In this document: positions 44,663 through 53,571 of the stretch, one piece after another | Position numbering within the stretch: position 1 is the stretch's first letter | Layout of the letters: each line of letters begins with the position of its first letter | From: Thermococcus stetteri | GTDB taxonomy: Archaea > Methanobacteriota_B > Thermococci > Thermococcales > Thermococcaceae | NCBI RefSeq assembly: GCF_017873335.1 | Contig: NZ_JAGGKB010000001.1 | Span: 248,001 to 312,000, forward strand | Reading direction: 5' to 3' | Length of the DNA stretch: 64,000 nucleotides | Translations under genes and position numbers: made by a program | The notes under the pieces: model-generated | Told to the model about the DNA's origin: nothing | Seen by the model: only the letters and a program-made list of their open reading frames with translations | The model's database searches: none

Positions 44663-46106
44663 TAGAACCATCCCCTGCGGGCAGAAGAGCTTTCCTTATC
44701 CCCTCAACGATGTGTTTTCCGAAGGGCCCCGCGCGGAACTCATCGAGGTCGCGCTGGGCCTTCTCAATTTCCTTCAGCCACTCGGGAGAAGCGACCCCAA
44801 CCTTGAGCGCTGCGGCAATCCCCGCTATCTTCCCCTCGAGCATCGCAGTGGTTGCCTCCTCTATCCCCGCAGAATCGCCAGCGACGAAGATTCCCTGGAT
44901 GGTCGTCTCCATCCTCTCGTCCCTTACCGCTACATGACCTCCGAGCTCCCTCACGTACTTTATCTGGCACCCTGCCTGGTGAAGGAGCTCTATGCTCGGT
45001 CTCAATCCAACGGCGAGCGCTACCGTGTCCACCTCAAAGACCTTCTCAGTTCCGGGAATCGGCCTCCAGTTATCGTCGAGCTGGGCAACTACGGCCCTCT
45101 CGACCCTCTCCTTGCCTTCCGCGCGCAGTATCGTGTGTCTCGTGAGGATTGGAACGCCGAGCCTTCTAACCTTGGTAGCGTGAACGAAGTGGCCGCCGAC
45201 CTTAGGCATGGCCTCTACTATCGCCTTCACCTCGACGCCGGCCTGGATGAGCTGGTAGGCAAGGATAAGCCCAACGTTTCCAGCTCCGACTATGAGAACG
45301 CTATTTCCAGGCTTGACCCCGTAGGTGTTCATGAGGGTCTGGATTGCCCCAGCACCGTAGATTCCTAGCAGATCGTTGTTCTCGAAGGGGATCATCTTCT
45401 CCATCGCGCCGGTCGCGACGACGAGGGCCTTTCCCGCGAACTCCAAGAGCTCTTTGTTCTTCCTGACGCCGACAACGAGCTTCTCTTCGCCCTCCAGAAA
45501 GATCCCAACGGCAGAGGTCTCCGTGAAGACCCGTATCCTCTCCCTCTTTCTCACTTCCTCAGTGAGAATCTTGGCTATCTCCACTCCCCTAACGCCGGCG
45601 AACTGCTCCCTCTTCCCGAAGAACTTGTGGGTCTGCTTGACGAGCTGGCCGCCCAGCTTTGGCTGTTCGTCGATTAGGATGACGCTCGCACCTGCATCCG
45701 CCGCGTGGATTGCCGCCATAAGTCCCGCCGGCCCCCCGCCGATTACGACGACGTCGGCTTCATACCTCGGTGCGTCCCTCCACTCCGGCGGCTTTGCAGT
45801 TTTTGGTAGTTCCTCCTTGCCCCTCTGCATCTCAATCATCATGCCGTCCTCGACGAGGGTTATGCACGAGCGGACGTTCGGGATGCCGTTTACCTTAACA
45901 AGGCACGAGGAGCACTTGCCTATGGCACAGAAGAGACCCCTGGGCCTGTGTTTCTCCGCGCTGTGGCTGAGAACCCTTATTCCAGCGGCGTGAAGTGCCA
46001 TCGCTATCGTTTCCCCCTCGTAGGCCTCAATAGGCTGGCCTTCAAAGTAGATGGTGACCTTTCTGCCCCGCTCAAACCGCAGAACAGGATGTTCAGTGAG
46101 GCGCAT
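44655..46106 (-). CDS. L-proline dehydrogenase alpha subunit
   Basis: A 483-residue flavoprotein. The N-terminal 90 residues form a plant-type [2Fe-2S] domain (CAIGKCSSCLVKVNG and SC further on). A first dinucleotide site, ADVVVIGGGPAGLMAA, and a second, SVLIVGAGNVGLI, follow, with the late FAD motif GIFVAGDSAG. Related alpha subunits oxidise NADH or carry ATP and FAD next to the proline-oxidising beta subunit. It is the first gene of the four-subunit operon. Confidence 0.9.
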   Translation of the reverse strand: MRLTEHPVLRFERGRKVTIYFEGQPIEAYEGETIAMALHAAGIRVLSHSAEKHRPRGLFCAIGKCSSCLVKVNGIPNVRSCITLVEDGMMIEMQRGKEELPKTAKPPEWRDAPRYEADVVVIGGGPAGLMAAIHAADAGASVILIDEQPKLGGQLVKQTHKFFGKREQFAGVRGVEIAKILTEEVRKRERIRVFTETSAVGIFLEGEEKLVVGVRKNKELLEFAGKALVVATGAMEKMIPFENNDLLGIYGAGAIQTLMNTYGVKPGNSVLIVGAGNVGLILAYQLIQAGVEVKAIVEAMPKVGGHFVHATKVRRLGVPILTRHTILRAEGKERVERAVVAQLDDNWRPIPGTEKVFEVDTVALAVGLRPSIELLHQAGCQIKYVRELGGHVAVRDERMETTIQGIFVAGDSAGIEEATTAMLEGKIAGIAAALKVGVASPEWLKEIEKAQRDLDEFRAGPFGKHIVEGIRKALLPAGDGSNV

Positions 46107-46197
46107 GAGCTTTCACCAATGTCTGTTGAGAAAAGCCGTTTATGAGGATTTTTTCATAAAAAGGTTTTCCACCTTTGGTTGGGAAAAGGAAAGGGCC

Positions 46198-46536
46198 TCA
46201 GCCGCCGAGCTCCGCCATTATTGCAACCCAGAGGACGTAGATCAGGAAAGCGAGAACCGAGTACTCGATGAGCGCCCCAATCTTTTCGTTCCTCACCCTC
46301 CTCCTGACGAAGAGGACCGTCCCGCCGTAGGAGTGCAGGAGAAAGAGGGAAATGAGGGAGAGCCTGAAGAAGCGGCCGAGGTGGATATAGATCGCCCTCG
46401 TGAAGTCGAGGAACAGAGATGCCCTCTGGGCGTTCACGCTCGTTAGGGCGTAGCCGCTGACAATCATAAGGCCAACGAAAAGGAGGAGCGGGAAAGAAGT
46501 CCACTCAACTATCTGGAGCGCCGTCTTCGGCTTCAC
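46198..46536 (-). CDS. Membrane protein paired with the molybdopterin oxidoreductase
   Basis: A 112-residue protein with three TM segments. Two His, in IYIHLGRFF and LFLLHSYGG, could bind heme as in YedZ/cytochrome b-type membrane partners. It is 4 bases after the Mo-oxidoreductase gene, an arrangement like MsrP with MsrQ, but the sequence is too short for a full MsrQ. Role as electron link between membrane and Mo-enzyme is inferred. Confidence 0.6.
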   Translation of the reverse strand: MKPKTALQIVEWTSFPLLLFVGLMIVSGYALTSVNAQRASLFLDFTRAIYIHLGRFFRLSLISLFLLHSYGGTVLFVRRRVRNEKIGALIEYSVLAFLIYVLWVAIMAELGG

Positions 46537-46540
46537 GCTC

Positions 46541-47110
46541 TCACCTCCAGGGGTTTTCCTCGTTCACGACGTAGGCGTCATCGGGATAGCCAACACTCTC
46601 CCACGTGCCTTTGAAGTCGTAGTCAACAACCTCGATCTTCCTCAGGTGCTTTATCCACTTATACCCCCACCTGCCCGGGACGACGAGCCTCGGGTCTATC
46701 TCCTTCCCGTTGTACTCGTAGGCGACTATTATGCTCTCATCCTCCATAACATCCCTCAGATAGAGGTCCGTTGTGTATCCATCGCTAGCGTAGAGGGCAA
46801 CCTTGAGGGCTCCATCCTTTACCCCAGCCTTCTGGAGGAGGTAGCTCAGAGGGACGCCTGTCCAGGTTCCGTTCTTTCTCGGCTTGTTCGGGGCATCAAC
46901 GCAGTAGAGGACCGCATTGAGGGTCTTCGATGGCATGGCCTTGAGCTCCCCAAGGGTTATGTTGTAAGGCCTCTCAACGAGCCCGGTTACCTCTATCACA
47001 GGGCCGGCACTCACTTCTTCGGTCTTCTCGCTCTCTCCTTCGCTCTGACCGAAATAGTACGCTCCTGCCAGGAGAAGGAGAACTAAGACTGCAAAGAGAG
47101 ACTTTTTCAT
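46541..47110 (-). CDS. Molybdopterin-dependent oxidoreductase, sulfite oxidase fold
   Basis: A 189-residue protein with an N-terminal signal anchor (FAVLVLLLLAGAYYFG) and an oxidoreductase molybdopterin-binding domain. The Mo-ligand cysteine is in VLYCVDAPN; TWTGVPLSYLLQKAGV, YTTDLYLRDVM and GYKWIKHLRKIEV are standard for the fold. It should sit outside the membrane. Substrate unknown. A TATATATT element near 47126-47133 is its likely TATA box. Confidence 0.83.
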   Translation of the reverse strand: MKKSLFAVLVLLLLAGAYYFGQSEGESEKTEEVSAGPVIEVTGLVERPYNITLGELKAMPSKTLNAVLYCVDAPNKPRKNGTWTGVPLSYLLQKAGVKDGALKVALYASDGYTTDLYLRDVMEDESIIVAYEYNGKEIDPRLVVPGRWGYKWIKHLRKIEVVDYDFKGTWESVGYPDDAYVVNEENPWR

Positions 47111-47243
47111 ATCATCACATCCCCAATATATAGGTCAACGAAGGGGCATCCTGAATCCCAAAATGTGTGGCTTTCCGATACAACTAAATATTCCAACGTC
47201 CTTAAATCAATTATGGAAATCTTTCCCTCCTTGGGGTGATCTC

Positions 47244-48002
47244 ATGAGAAGCACTGCTATTTTGAGTCTTCTGCTGGTGGGCATTGTTATGGTAAGCGGA
47301 TGTATAGGTGGGACTTCTGAGACCAAGACGAGCTCTCAGTCGTCTTCCCCCACCTCGGCGCTCTCCACGTCCACAACGACACAGCCTCCGACGGAAACCA
47401 CGGGCCAGCAAACGTCCACGTCAACGGTTCAGACAACCCAGCCAAGCGAAACAGCAACCCAATCGACCACTACTACAACAGCCCCACCGAGTGAGACGCA
47501 GGTTCCGGGTGAGTGGAAGGCCGACGGGATAATAAGCGAGAACGAATACTCCCACGAGCTCTCCCTCGCTGGCGGGAAGCTGGTGATCTACTGAAAGAAC
47601 GACGATACATACCTCTACATGGCCATAAAGGGAGAGACGACGGGATGGGTGGCGATAGGCTTCGAGCCGAGCCAGGCGATGAAGGACGCTGACATGATCA
47701 TCGGCTGGGTGAAGGACGGGAAAGCTACAGTCGTCGATGCCTACTCAAAGGGTCTCTACGGACCGCATCCGCCCGATGAAGACCTCGGAGGGAGCAACGA
47801 CATCCTTGAGTATGCGGGAAGAGAGGAGAACGGCTACACCGTGATAGAGTTCAAGAGGAAGCTTGACACCGGAGACAAGTACGATAAGGCCCTCACTCCG
47901 AGACAGAAGGTCAAGTTCATCTTCGCAATGTCCAACAGAGATGACTTCACTGCCATGCACAACGTGGCCAAAGGAAGCGGTGAACTCCAGCTCGACGGGT
48001 GA
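47244..48002 (+). pseudogene. DOMON-domain lipoprotein with in-frame opal codon
   Basis: ATG 47244 opens a lipoprotein signal with lipobox VSGCIGG, then a Thr/Ser/Gln-rich linker of about 70 residues and the start of a DOMON domain. Codon 117 is TGA (47592-47594), after LAGGKLVIY, exactly where related domains have Trp. The same frame continues KNDDTYLYMAIKG...GWVAIGFEP...DADMIIGWV to the stop at 48002, completing the domain. DOMON domains bind heme or sugars and often pass electrons to b-type cytochromes; the next gene fits that. Confidence 0.75.
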
Positions 48003-48007
48003 TCCCG

Positions 48008-48361
48008 ATGCAGGCGTTCCAGGTTCACGCGCTGATAAACTCCATCGCCCTTCTCATCTTTCTCCTGGGCGTCTACTATGCCAAAAGACACACCCTGAAG
48101 CTCCACCACCTCTCAGTCTACTCGGCGCTTGGGCTCCTCACGAGCGGCGTCGCCTACATGGTCTACCTCGTTGGTGGAATCCCATCAAGCCACGGAAAGT
48201 TCGGCATCTTCGTTTACGCATGCCTCCTCTTCGCGGGCCTGAGCGGGAGGCTCTTCCTCGGTGGAAAGCTCAAGAGAGGACAGCACAGGATTATAGCCAT
48301 CTCGGCGGTGCTCCTGCTGGTGCTCCAGGTTCTGATGGGGCTTTACAGCTTTGTGCTTTAG
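48008..48361 (+). CDS. Four-TM membrane protein, possible b-type cytochrome
   Basis: A 117-residue protein with four TM segments and His residues at the ends of helices (VHALINS, LKLHHLSVYSALGLL, SSHGKFGIFVY, GQHRIIAIS), a spacing that suits binding of heme as in cytochrome b561-like proteins. It starts 5 bases after the DOMON gene. With that gene it would form an electron conduit at the cell surface. The heme role is inference. Confidence 0.62.
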   Translation: MQAFQVHALINSIALLIFLLGVYYAKRHTLKLHHLSVYSALGLLTSGVAYMVYLVGGIPSSHGKFGIFVYACLLFAGLSGRLFLGGKLKRGQHRIIAISAVLLLVLQVLMGLYSFVL

Positions 48362-48421
48362 CAAAACCGTTTTCTCTTTTGGTTCCACCAGCAATGAAAA
48401 AGAAACAGAAAAGATCAAACC

Positions 48422-49582
48422 TCACCCCATCTGAAGGGCCTTACCCCTCAGCTCTCCCCTCTCGAAGCGGTAGGGATCGTACCAGTCCACAGGCAGGTCG
48501 GTCTTGCCCCTCGTGATGAGGTCGGCCACCATCTCGGCAACGGCCGGCGCCATCATGAAGCCGTGGCCGGAGAAGCCGGCCGCTATGTAGTAATCGCTGA
48601 GCTCCTCGATTTTGCCTATCGCCGGGTTGCTGTCGGGTGTCTTGGCGTAGTAGCCCGCCCACGTCCTCAGTATGAGGAGCTCCCTCAAAGCCGGGATTAT
48701 CCTGGTGAAGTAGTAGCTCACCTCGCGCATGAACTCGTAGGTCGGGCTTAGGTCGTAGGTCGGACCCTCCTCGTAGCCGACTCCGCCTATGATCCCGCCG
48801 TGGCTGGTCTGGGTGAGGTAGGCGTGGCCGTACCTGAACGAAATGACCATCGGCTTAACGGAGCCCTTCTTTATCGGCTGGGTTATCACAGCCTGGTGCT
48901 TGTAGGGCTCTATCGGTATCTTCGTCCTTATCCCCGCCATCGCGTTGATGAGCTTGGCCCAGGCGTTGGTTGCGTTGATGACTATGCCGGTCTTTATGGT
49001 CCCCCCGCTCGTCTTGAGCCCCTTTATCTCACCGTTCTCAATTATGAAATCCTTGACCTCTGTGTACTCGACGAGCTTCGCCCCGAACTCTTCAGCGTGG
49101 AGGGCGAACTTGGCCGTGGAGTGGAAGGGACTGGCCTTGCCGTCGGTTGGGTTCCAGGAGGCGGCTATCACCTCGCTTATGTCGAGGAGCGGGACAATCT
49201 CCTTTGCTTCTTCAGGGGTTATGAGCCTTGTAGGAACTCCAAACTTGTTCTGTATCACGATGTTCCTCTTGAAGGTCTCAACTTCATCGTCGTCGTAGAG
49301 GAGAAAGAGGTAGCCTGTCTGCTGGAACGGGAAGCCGTACTCTTCGCTATAACGCTTCCAGAGCTCAACCGAGCGCTTCATGACCTGGACGTTCGCTTCA
49401 TCGTTGAACTGCTGCCTTATTCCAGTTCCACAGCGGAAGGTTGAGCCCGAACCTATGAAGCGCTTCTCGATAACGGTGACGTCCTCGCCGCGTTTGGCCA
49501 ATTCGTGGGCTATTGTTACACCCACTATTCCGCCGCCGATTATCGTTATCTCACTCCTTTCGGGAAGCTCCCTCGTCGGCAT
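48422..49582 (-). CDS. L-proline dehydrogenase-like beta subunit, second copy
   Basis: A 386-residue FAD enzyme, a close paralog of the gene at 42669-43865, with ITIIGGGIVGVTIAHELA, TFRCGTGIRQQFNDEANVQVMKRSVELW and the intact C-terminus YRFERGELRGKALQMG. It should oxidise proline or a related amino acid. The ATG at 49582 lies right at the stop of the second alpha-subunit gene. Confidence 0.88.
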   Translation of the reverse strand: MPTRELPERSEITIIGGGIVGVTIAHELAKRGEDVTVIEKRFIGSGSTFRCGTGIRQQFNDEANVQVMKRSVELWKRYSEEYGFPFQQTGYLFLLYDDDEVETFKRNIVIQNKFGVPTRLITPEEAKEIVPLLDISEVIAASWNPTDGKASPFHSTAKFALHAEEFGAKLVEYTEVKDFIIENGEIKGLKTSGGTIKTGIVINATNAWAKLINAMAGIRTKIPIEPYKHQAVITQPIKKGSVKPMVISFRYGHAYLTQTSHGGIIGGVGYEEGPTYDLSPTYEFMREVSYYFTRIIPALRELLILRTWAGYYAKTPDSNPAIGKIEELSDYYIAAGFSGHGFMMAPAVAEMVADLITRGKTDLPVDWYDPYRFERGELRGKALQMG

Positions 49583-49583
49583 T

Positions 49584-51062
49584 TCAATCCCTCCCCGCGA
49601 CAACCTTCATCTTAACGTTCTTTATAGGCGGCCTAGCGACCGGTATGTCGAGCCTGTCCATGCCCATTCCGCTCCGCTGGGAGACAAGAAGGGCGCCGTT
49701 GAAGAGGCAGAACCTTCCCTGACAGAAGCCCATGGCGAGATGAGTGAGCCTCTTGATTATCTGGAGGTCGGTTATGCCGCTCTTTACCACCTCGTCGACC
49801 TTCCCGAGCGTGACCCCGCAGCCGCATATCTGGACGTCCTCGCCGTTGAACTCGTCGAGCGGGAGCTTCGGAACCGGCCTCGCTATCGGCTCGTACTCCT
49901 TCAGCCTCTCCTCGTAGATGCACGGCTCGGTCTCGTAGTTGAATTCCCGCAGGATGTAGGCCCCAACGAGCTTTCCTTCGAGGTAGTTGGCGTAGTGCGG
50001 CTTTATGCTGACCGCGCTTCCCGTGACGTAGATTCCGTCCCTTATCCTGTGCTCGTCGTCCAAAACTGGCATGTAGTAGCCGCGCTTGAAGCGGAGCTTT
50101 CCTCCGGCCTGGGTTATCGGGTTTATGTCTGGAATCCTTCCATCGGCCATTATCAGCGCGTCAACCTCGTAGACGTTGCCGTTCTCGTCGATGACGCGCT
50201 CAATCCTGTCTCTGCCCTCAACCCTCTTGACGTTCGGAACCACAACGTACTCGATGTCCCAGCGCTGGAGCTCGGGAATGATCTCCTCCGTGAAGGCTCC
50301 AGTGACTGCGACCTTCCTTCCGGGAGCGACGCCCCAGACGTTGATAACCTCGAGCGCATCGCTTCTCCTGAAAACGCCCGGCCAGTCGTTGTTCTCGAAG
50401 AGCATTATGCTGTCGACAGCTCCCGTTGCCAGAACAACCCTCTTCGCCATGAACTCGATGAGCTGGTCATTTCTAACAGCCGGAACGAGGAAGTACTCCC
50501 CCTTGTCAAAGACCCCGAGGGCAGTGGTCTTGAGAAATACCCTCACGTTCTCAGGGAAGTCCGTGAGCCTCTCTATCGCTTCCCTCGGGTTACCAAAGCC
50601 CTCCTGCTCAACGCCCTTGAGCCACATGTCGCCGCCGAGCCAGTTCCTCTCCTCAATGAGGGCAACGGTGAGCTTTCCTCCGATTTCCTCAACGACGCCC
50701 AGACCGGCCGGACCGGCGCCGATAACTGCAACGTCGACAACGTAGCGGAGAACTGGCTTGCCTTCGTCTATCCTTACCTCCTCCTGGAACTCGTCGTAGC
50801 ATTGCCTCTCAATCCTCATGCCGTCCTTGAGCTTTAGCTTTCTCCCGTTGATGTTCTTAACACCGTTCACGGTAACCGGGAGCGGACCGAAGGTGAAGGC
50901 TCCGCGGTGTCTACCTTCAGTGCTCGTCGTGAGCCAGTAAACGCCGTTGGCAAGCATTGCCACTGGAAACTTTTCGCCCTCGTAGGCCTCGTAGGGCTTT
51001 CCGTCAAGATAAATCGTGATTTTCTTAGAAGGGTCCTTCTCGGTCAGGTCGAGCGGTCTCAT
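49584..51062 (-). CDS. L-proline dehydrogenase-like alpha subunit, fused BFD domain
   Basis: A 492-residue protein. The N-terminal domain keeps the fold of the first alpha subunit (ITIYLDGKPYEAYEGE, LPVTVNGVKN) but has lost the [2Fe-2S] cysteines. A FAD site follows (VAVIGAGPAGLGVVEEI), and the C-terminal 110 residues carry a BFD-type [2Fe-2S] domain (ICGCGVTLGK, GFCQGRFC) that is a separate gene in the other operon. With beta it makes a two-gene dehydrogenase. TTTATAAG at 51109-51116 is its promoter. Confidence 0.87.
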   Translation of the reverse strand: MRPLDLTEKDPSKKITIYLDGKPYEAYEGEKFPVAMLANGVYWLTTSTEGRHRGAFTFGPLPVTVNGVKNINGRKLKLKDGMRIERQCYDEFQEEVRIDEGKPVLRYVVDVAVIGAGPAGLGVVEEIGGKLTVALIEERNWLGGDMWLKGVEQEGFGNPREAIERLTDFPENVRVFLKTTALGVFDKGEYFLVPAVRNDQLIEFMAKRVVLATGAVDSIMLFENNDWPGVFRRSDALEVINVWGVAPGRKVAVTGAFTEEIIPELQRWDIEYVVVPNVKRVEGRDRIERVIDENGNVYEVDALIMADGRIPDINPITQAGGKLRFKRGYYMPVLDDEHRIRDGIYVTGSAVSIKPHYANYLEGKLVGAYILREFNYETEPCIYEERLKEYEPIARPVPKLPLDEFNGEDVQICGCGVTLGKVDEVVKSGITDLQIIKRLTHLAMGFCQGRFCLFNGALLVSQRSGMGMDRLDIPVARPPIKNVKMKVVAGRD

Positions 51063-51108
51063 GCTTCCACCCCGCTTTTGTACATGCGGATAAAGATGAA
51101 CACCGATG

Positions 51109-51116
51109 CTTATAAA
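51109..51116 (-). promoter_or_regulatory. TATA box of the second dehydrogenase operon
   Basis: TTTATAAG on the minus strand, about 50 bases before ATG 51062, in the 92-base gap after the symporter gene. It implies that the alpha-beta pair has its own promoter besides any read-through from the symporter. Confidence 0.55.
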
Positions 51117-51154
51117 CCCTAAGGTTACGAACCAAAGGTTAAAAAGAAGAGAAA

Positions 51155-52770
51155 TCAGGCGAGGCCCTTCTCAATCAGGAAGTCGGCGACGTTTTCGACC
51201 TGGCTCTTGGCCCTGGTCTCAGTGACGGTTTTCTTTCCAGTCTCGATGGGTACTTTCTTGAAGAGCTCTTCGTGGAGCCTGACGACATCCTCAGGCGGCT
51301 TTGTGAAGAGGCTGACGATTATGATGACGAACAGCGTTATGAAGAAGTTGATGAAGAACACTGGAACGTCCTGGAACCAGCCGCCTATCGTCCCCCATAT
51401 GCCCGGAGCGTCCTTGGTGAAGGCCCAACCGTATATTTTGGCCTCGAAGATGACCTCGCTGACCAGACCGTAGGCCATTCCAACGATTCCTCCCTCCTTG
51501 GTGACGCGCTTCCACCAGAGGCTTAACGTTAGTATCGGCCCAAAGCCAACCGCGAGCCCTCCCCAGGCGGTTGCCACCATCTGGTAGATGACCTTCGGGC
51601 CGCTTATGGCAAACCAGAGGCCGACAAGCGCAACGCCGGCAACGACCAGTCTAGAGATGTTGACCATCTGCTTCTTGCCGAGTTCCTTTCCAAGAACCTT
51701 GTGGTAGAAGTCCCTCGCTATTGCCGAGGAAGCGACGAGGAGCTGTGAATCGGCGGTACTCATAACGGCTGAGATTATGCCCGCTATGACGAAGCCCGCT
51801 ATCCAGCCCGGCATTAGTTCAACTGCCATTGCGGGTATAACCTTCTCCGGGTCGCTGACTTGGAGTATTCCTGCCTGATACATTGCGAAGCCGAGGAATC
51901 CGGCGAAGAAGGCTCCCCATAGGACTATGGTTGTCCAGATGCCGCTGATGAAGATACCCGGCCTCCTGAGCTTCCTCGGATCTTCAACGCTCATGTAACG
52001 GGTGACTATGTGCGGCTGGCCGAGGTAGCCGACTATCCACGAGGCGTAGCCTATGGCGAAGATTATCGCGGCCCAGCCGGTTGCGCCGCCGAAGGGGTGG
52101 AGTTTGGCGGGGTCAACCTGGCTGATTATCTCCGTTGCCTTGCCAAGGCCTCCTATCTTGGCTAGGGCCAGGAACGGAACGATAATGAGGGTCAGCAGCA
52201 TGAAGAGGGCCTGAACAACGTCCGTCCAGACAACGGCGAAGAATCCACCGGTGATAACGTAGGCCGTCAGGATGATAACTGTTATGAGGATTCCGGTGTT
52301 GACGCTTACTCCAAAGCCCTCCGCGAAGGTCTTTCCTCCGGCGGTGAACTGAGCGGCTACATAGGCGGTCATGAAGATTATAATGATCAAGGCGCTGAGG
52401 AGTCTGATGAGCTTGGTGTCGTCCTTGAGCCTGGCCTCGAGGTAATCTGGGACGGTTATTGCCCTAAATTTGCCTGCGTAGATTCTGAGCCTCGGGCCAA
52501 TGAGAACGTAGTCAGCGAGCGTACCGAAGAGACAGCCTATTCCAGCCCAGAAGGCCCCGAGACCGGCTTTAAAGGCACTTCCTGGATAACCGAGCATCAG
52601 CCAGCCGGAGAAGTCACTGGCCTTGTCTGAGAGAGTGGCCGCCAAAACGTGGACTTTCCTACCGCCAACGAAGTACTGGTCTTCTGTCTTGGTGTATCTG
52701 TTGGCCCACCAGCCGATCTAGGCCAGGAGGGCCAGGTAGAACAGAAAACCTATTAGTATCTGCCGTTCAT
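51155..52770 (-). pseudogene. Na+/solute symporter, PutP-like, with early stop and frameshift
   Basis: The long frame from 52645 encodes a sodium:solute symporter with about 12-13 TM segments and motifs ATLSDKASDFSGWLMLGYPG and GIISAVMSTADSQLLVASS, close to proline permease PutP. The missing N-terminus is upstream in the same frame (ILIGFLFYLALLA, then TAG at 52718-52720, then IGWWANRYTKTEDQYFVGGRK). The natural start, ATG 52770 overlapping the previous gene's stop, is one base out of frame near 52763. The gene is broken twice, or has sequence errors. Its place next to proline dehydrogenase genes supports proline uptake. Confidence 0.78.
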
Positions 52771-52946
52771 GCCTTACCCTCCTTCTTTAGCTCTTCAATG
52801 AGATCCTCGTCGTATGCTAGGATGTCCGCGTCGACGTAGTACTCCTTGCCAGTTATCTTATCCCAGTAGCCGTACAGGACCATCACCAAAAAACCCAAAA
52901 TCGTTGGAACCAGCAACAATGCCCAACCTTCAGCACCCAGCCCCAT
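52767..52946 (-). CDS. Small one-TM accessory protein of the symporter
   Basis: A 59-residue protein with one TM helix (WALLLVPTILGFLVMVLYGYW) and an acidic tail. ATG 52946 follows GAGGTG by six bases. Its stop overlaps the symporter start as ATGA, so it is coupled to the symporter and may be its small subunit. It is the first gene after the palindrome at 52967-52989. Confidence 0.7.
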   Translation of the reverse strand: MGLGAEGWALLLVPTILGFLVMVLYGYWDKITGKEYYVDADILAYDEDLIEELKKEGKA

Positions 52947-52966
52947 ATTCATCACCTCTGAATGTA

Positions 52967-52989
52967 AGTGCTGGTTAATAACCAGCACT
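52967..52989. promoter_or_regulatory. Perfect 23-bp palindrome, candidate operator
   Basis: Arms AGTGCTGGTTA and TAACCAGCACT with a single central A are perfectly symmetric. The site is at the predicted transcription start of the leftward symporter operon, about 25 bases past the TATA box at 53009-53016, and 21 bases before the first ATG. Position and symmetry fit a repressor-binding site. Confidence 0.72.
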
Positions 52990-53008
52990 GTACATATATG
53001 GCCAAAAA

Positions 53009-53016
53009 GTTATAAA
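53009..53016 (-). promoter_or_regulatory. TATA box of the symporter operon
   Basis: TTTATAAC with an AGG just upstream on the minus strand, placed so that transcription would begin within the 23-bp palindrome. Confidence 0.6.
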
Positions 53017-53075
53017 CCTATCGTTTAGAACATCTTGTGTAGAAAATCATAAGGCTTATAAAAGGGTGTTAGAAT

Positions 53076-53549
53076 ATGGAGAGGCTCAAAGTCAAGGTTA
53101 TGAAACCGATCTTTAGACCAGAGGTCTCCGAAAGTTTTGTCCTATACCCATACAGGATATACCACCTCAGGCTCTTCTACAAGAGACTGGGTATGAAGGA
53201 TAGGGTCTTTGATTACTACGCGTACATAGACCTCTACCGCCTCGGTGCCGAGAGGGGAGATAACTTCATAGACCTCGAGGAGTGGGAAGTGGACGAGAGA
53301 AACGTTATGGAACCCCTAGTCACGGAAGACGAGGCTAGGATGAAAGCCTTTGAGAGCGCAATAACGTGGGGGAACTCGAGGGTAGTCTCGTGGTGGCTGC
53401 CGAGAATCGAGGTAGTTCGGGAGGAACTCGCCTACAAGGTCTTCTGGGTGTACGAGGAAAACGGAAAAAAGCTAATAATGGACAGCCTCGATGGGAAAAG
53501 CTACGAACTCAGGGGACAGGGAAAGTGTAAGGGATTTCCGTGCAGATAA
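53076..53549 (+). CDS. Protein of unknown function
   Basis: A 157-residue protein rich in aromatic and charged residues, with YPYRIYHLRLFYKRL, YYAYIDLYRLG and VVSWWLPRIEVVREELAYKVFWVY; it appears to be a mixed alpha/beta soluble protein. A TTATAAAAG element lies about 20 bases before the ATG. No family recognised. Confidence 0.65.
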   Translation: MERLKVKVMKPIFRPEVSESFVLYPYRIYHLRLFYKRLGMKDRVFDYYAYIDLYRLGAERGDNFIDLEEWEVDERNVMEPLVTEDEARMKAFESAITWGNSRVVSWWLPRIEVVREELAYKVFWVYEENGKKLIMDSLDGKSYELRGQGKCKGFPCR

Positions 53550-53571
53550 TTAGCAAAAGAGGGCAGGGCCC

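Noticed and set aside
46198-47110. Calling the Mo-oxidoreductase and membrane partner MsrP/MsrQ
   Set aside because: The membrane protein is about half the size of MsrQ and only two candidate heme His are seen; the pair is similar in layout only.
47592-47594. Selenocysteine at the TGA of the DOMON gene
   Set aside because: Thermococcales have no known selenocysteine pathway, and related domains carry Trp there.
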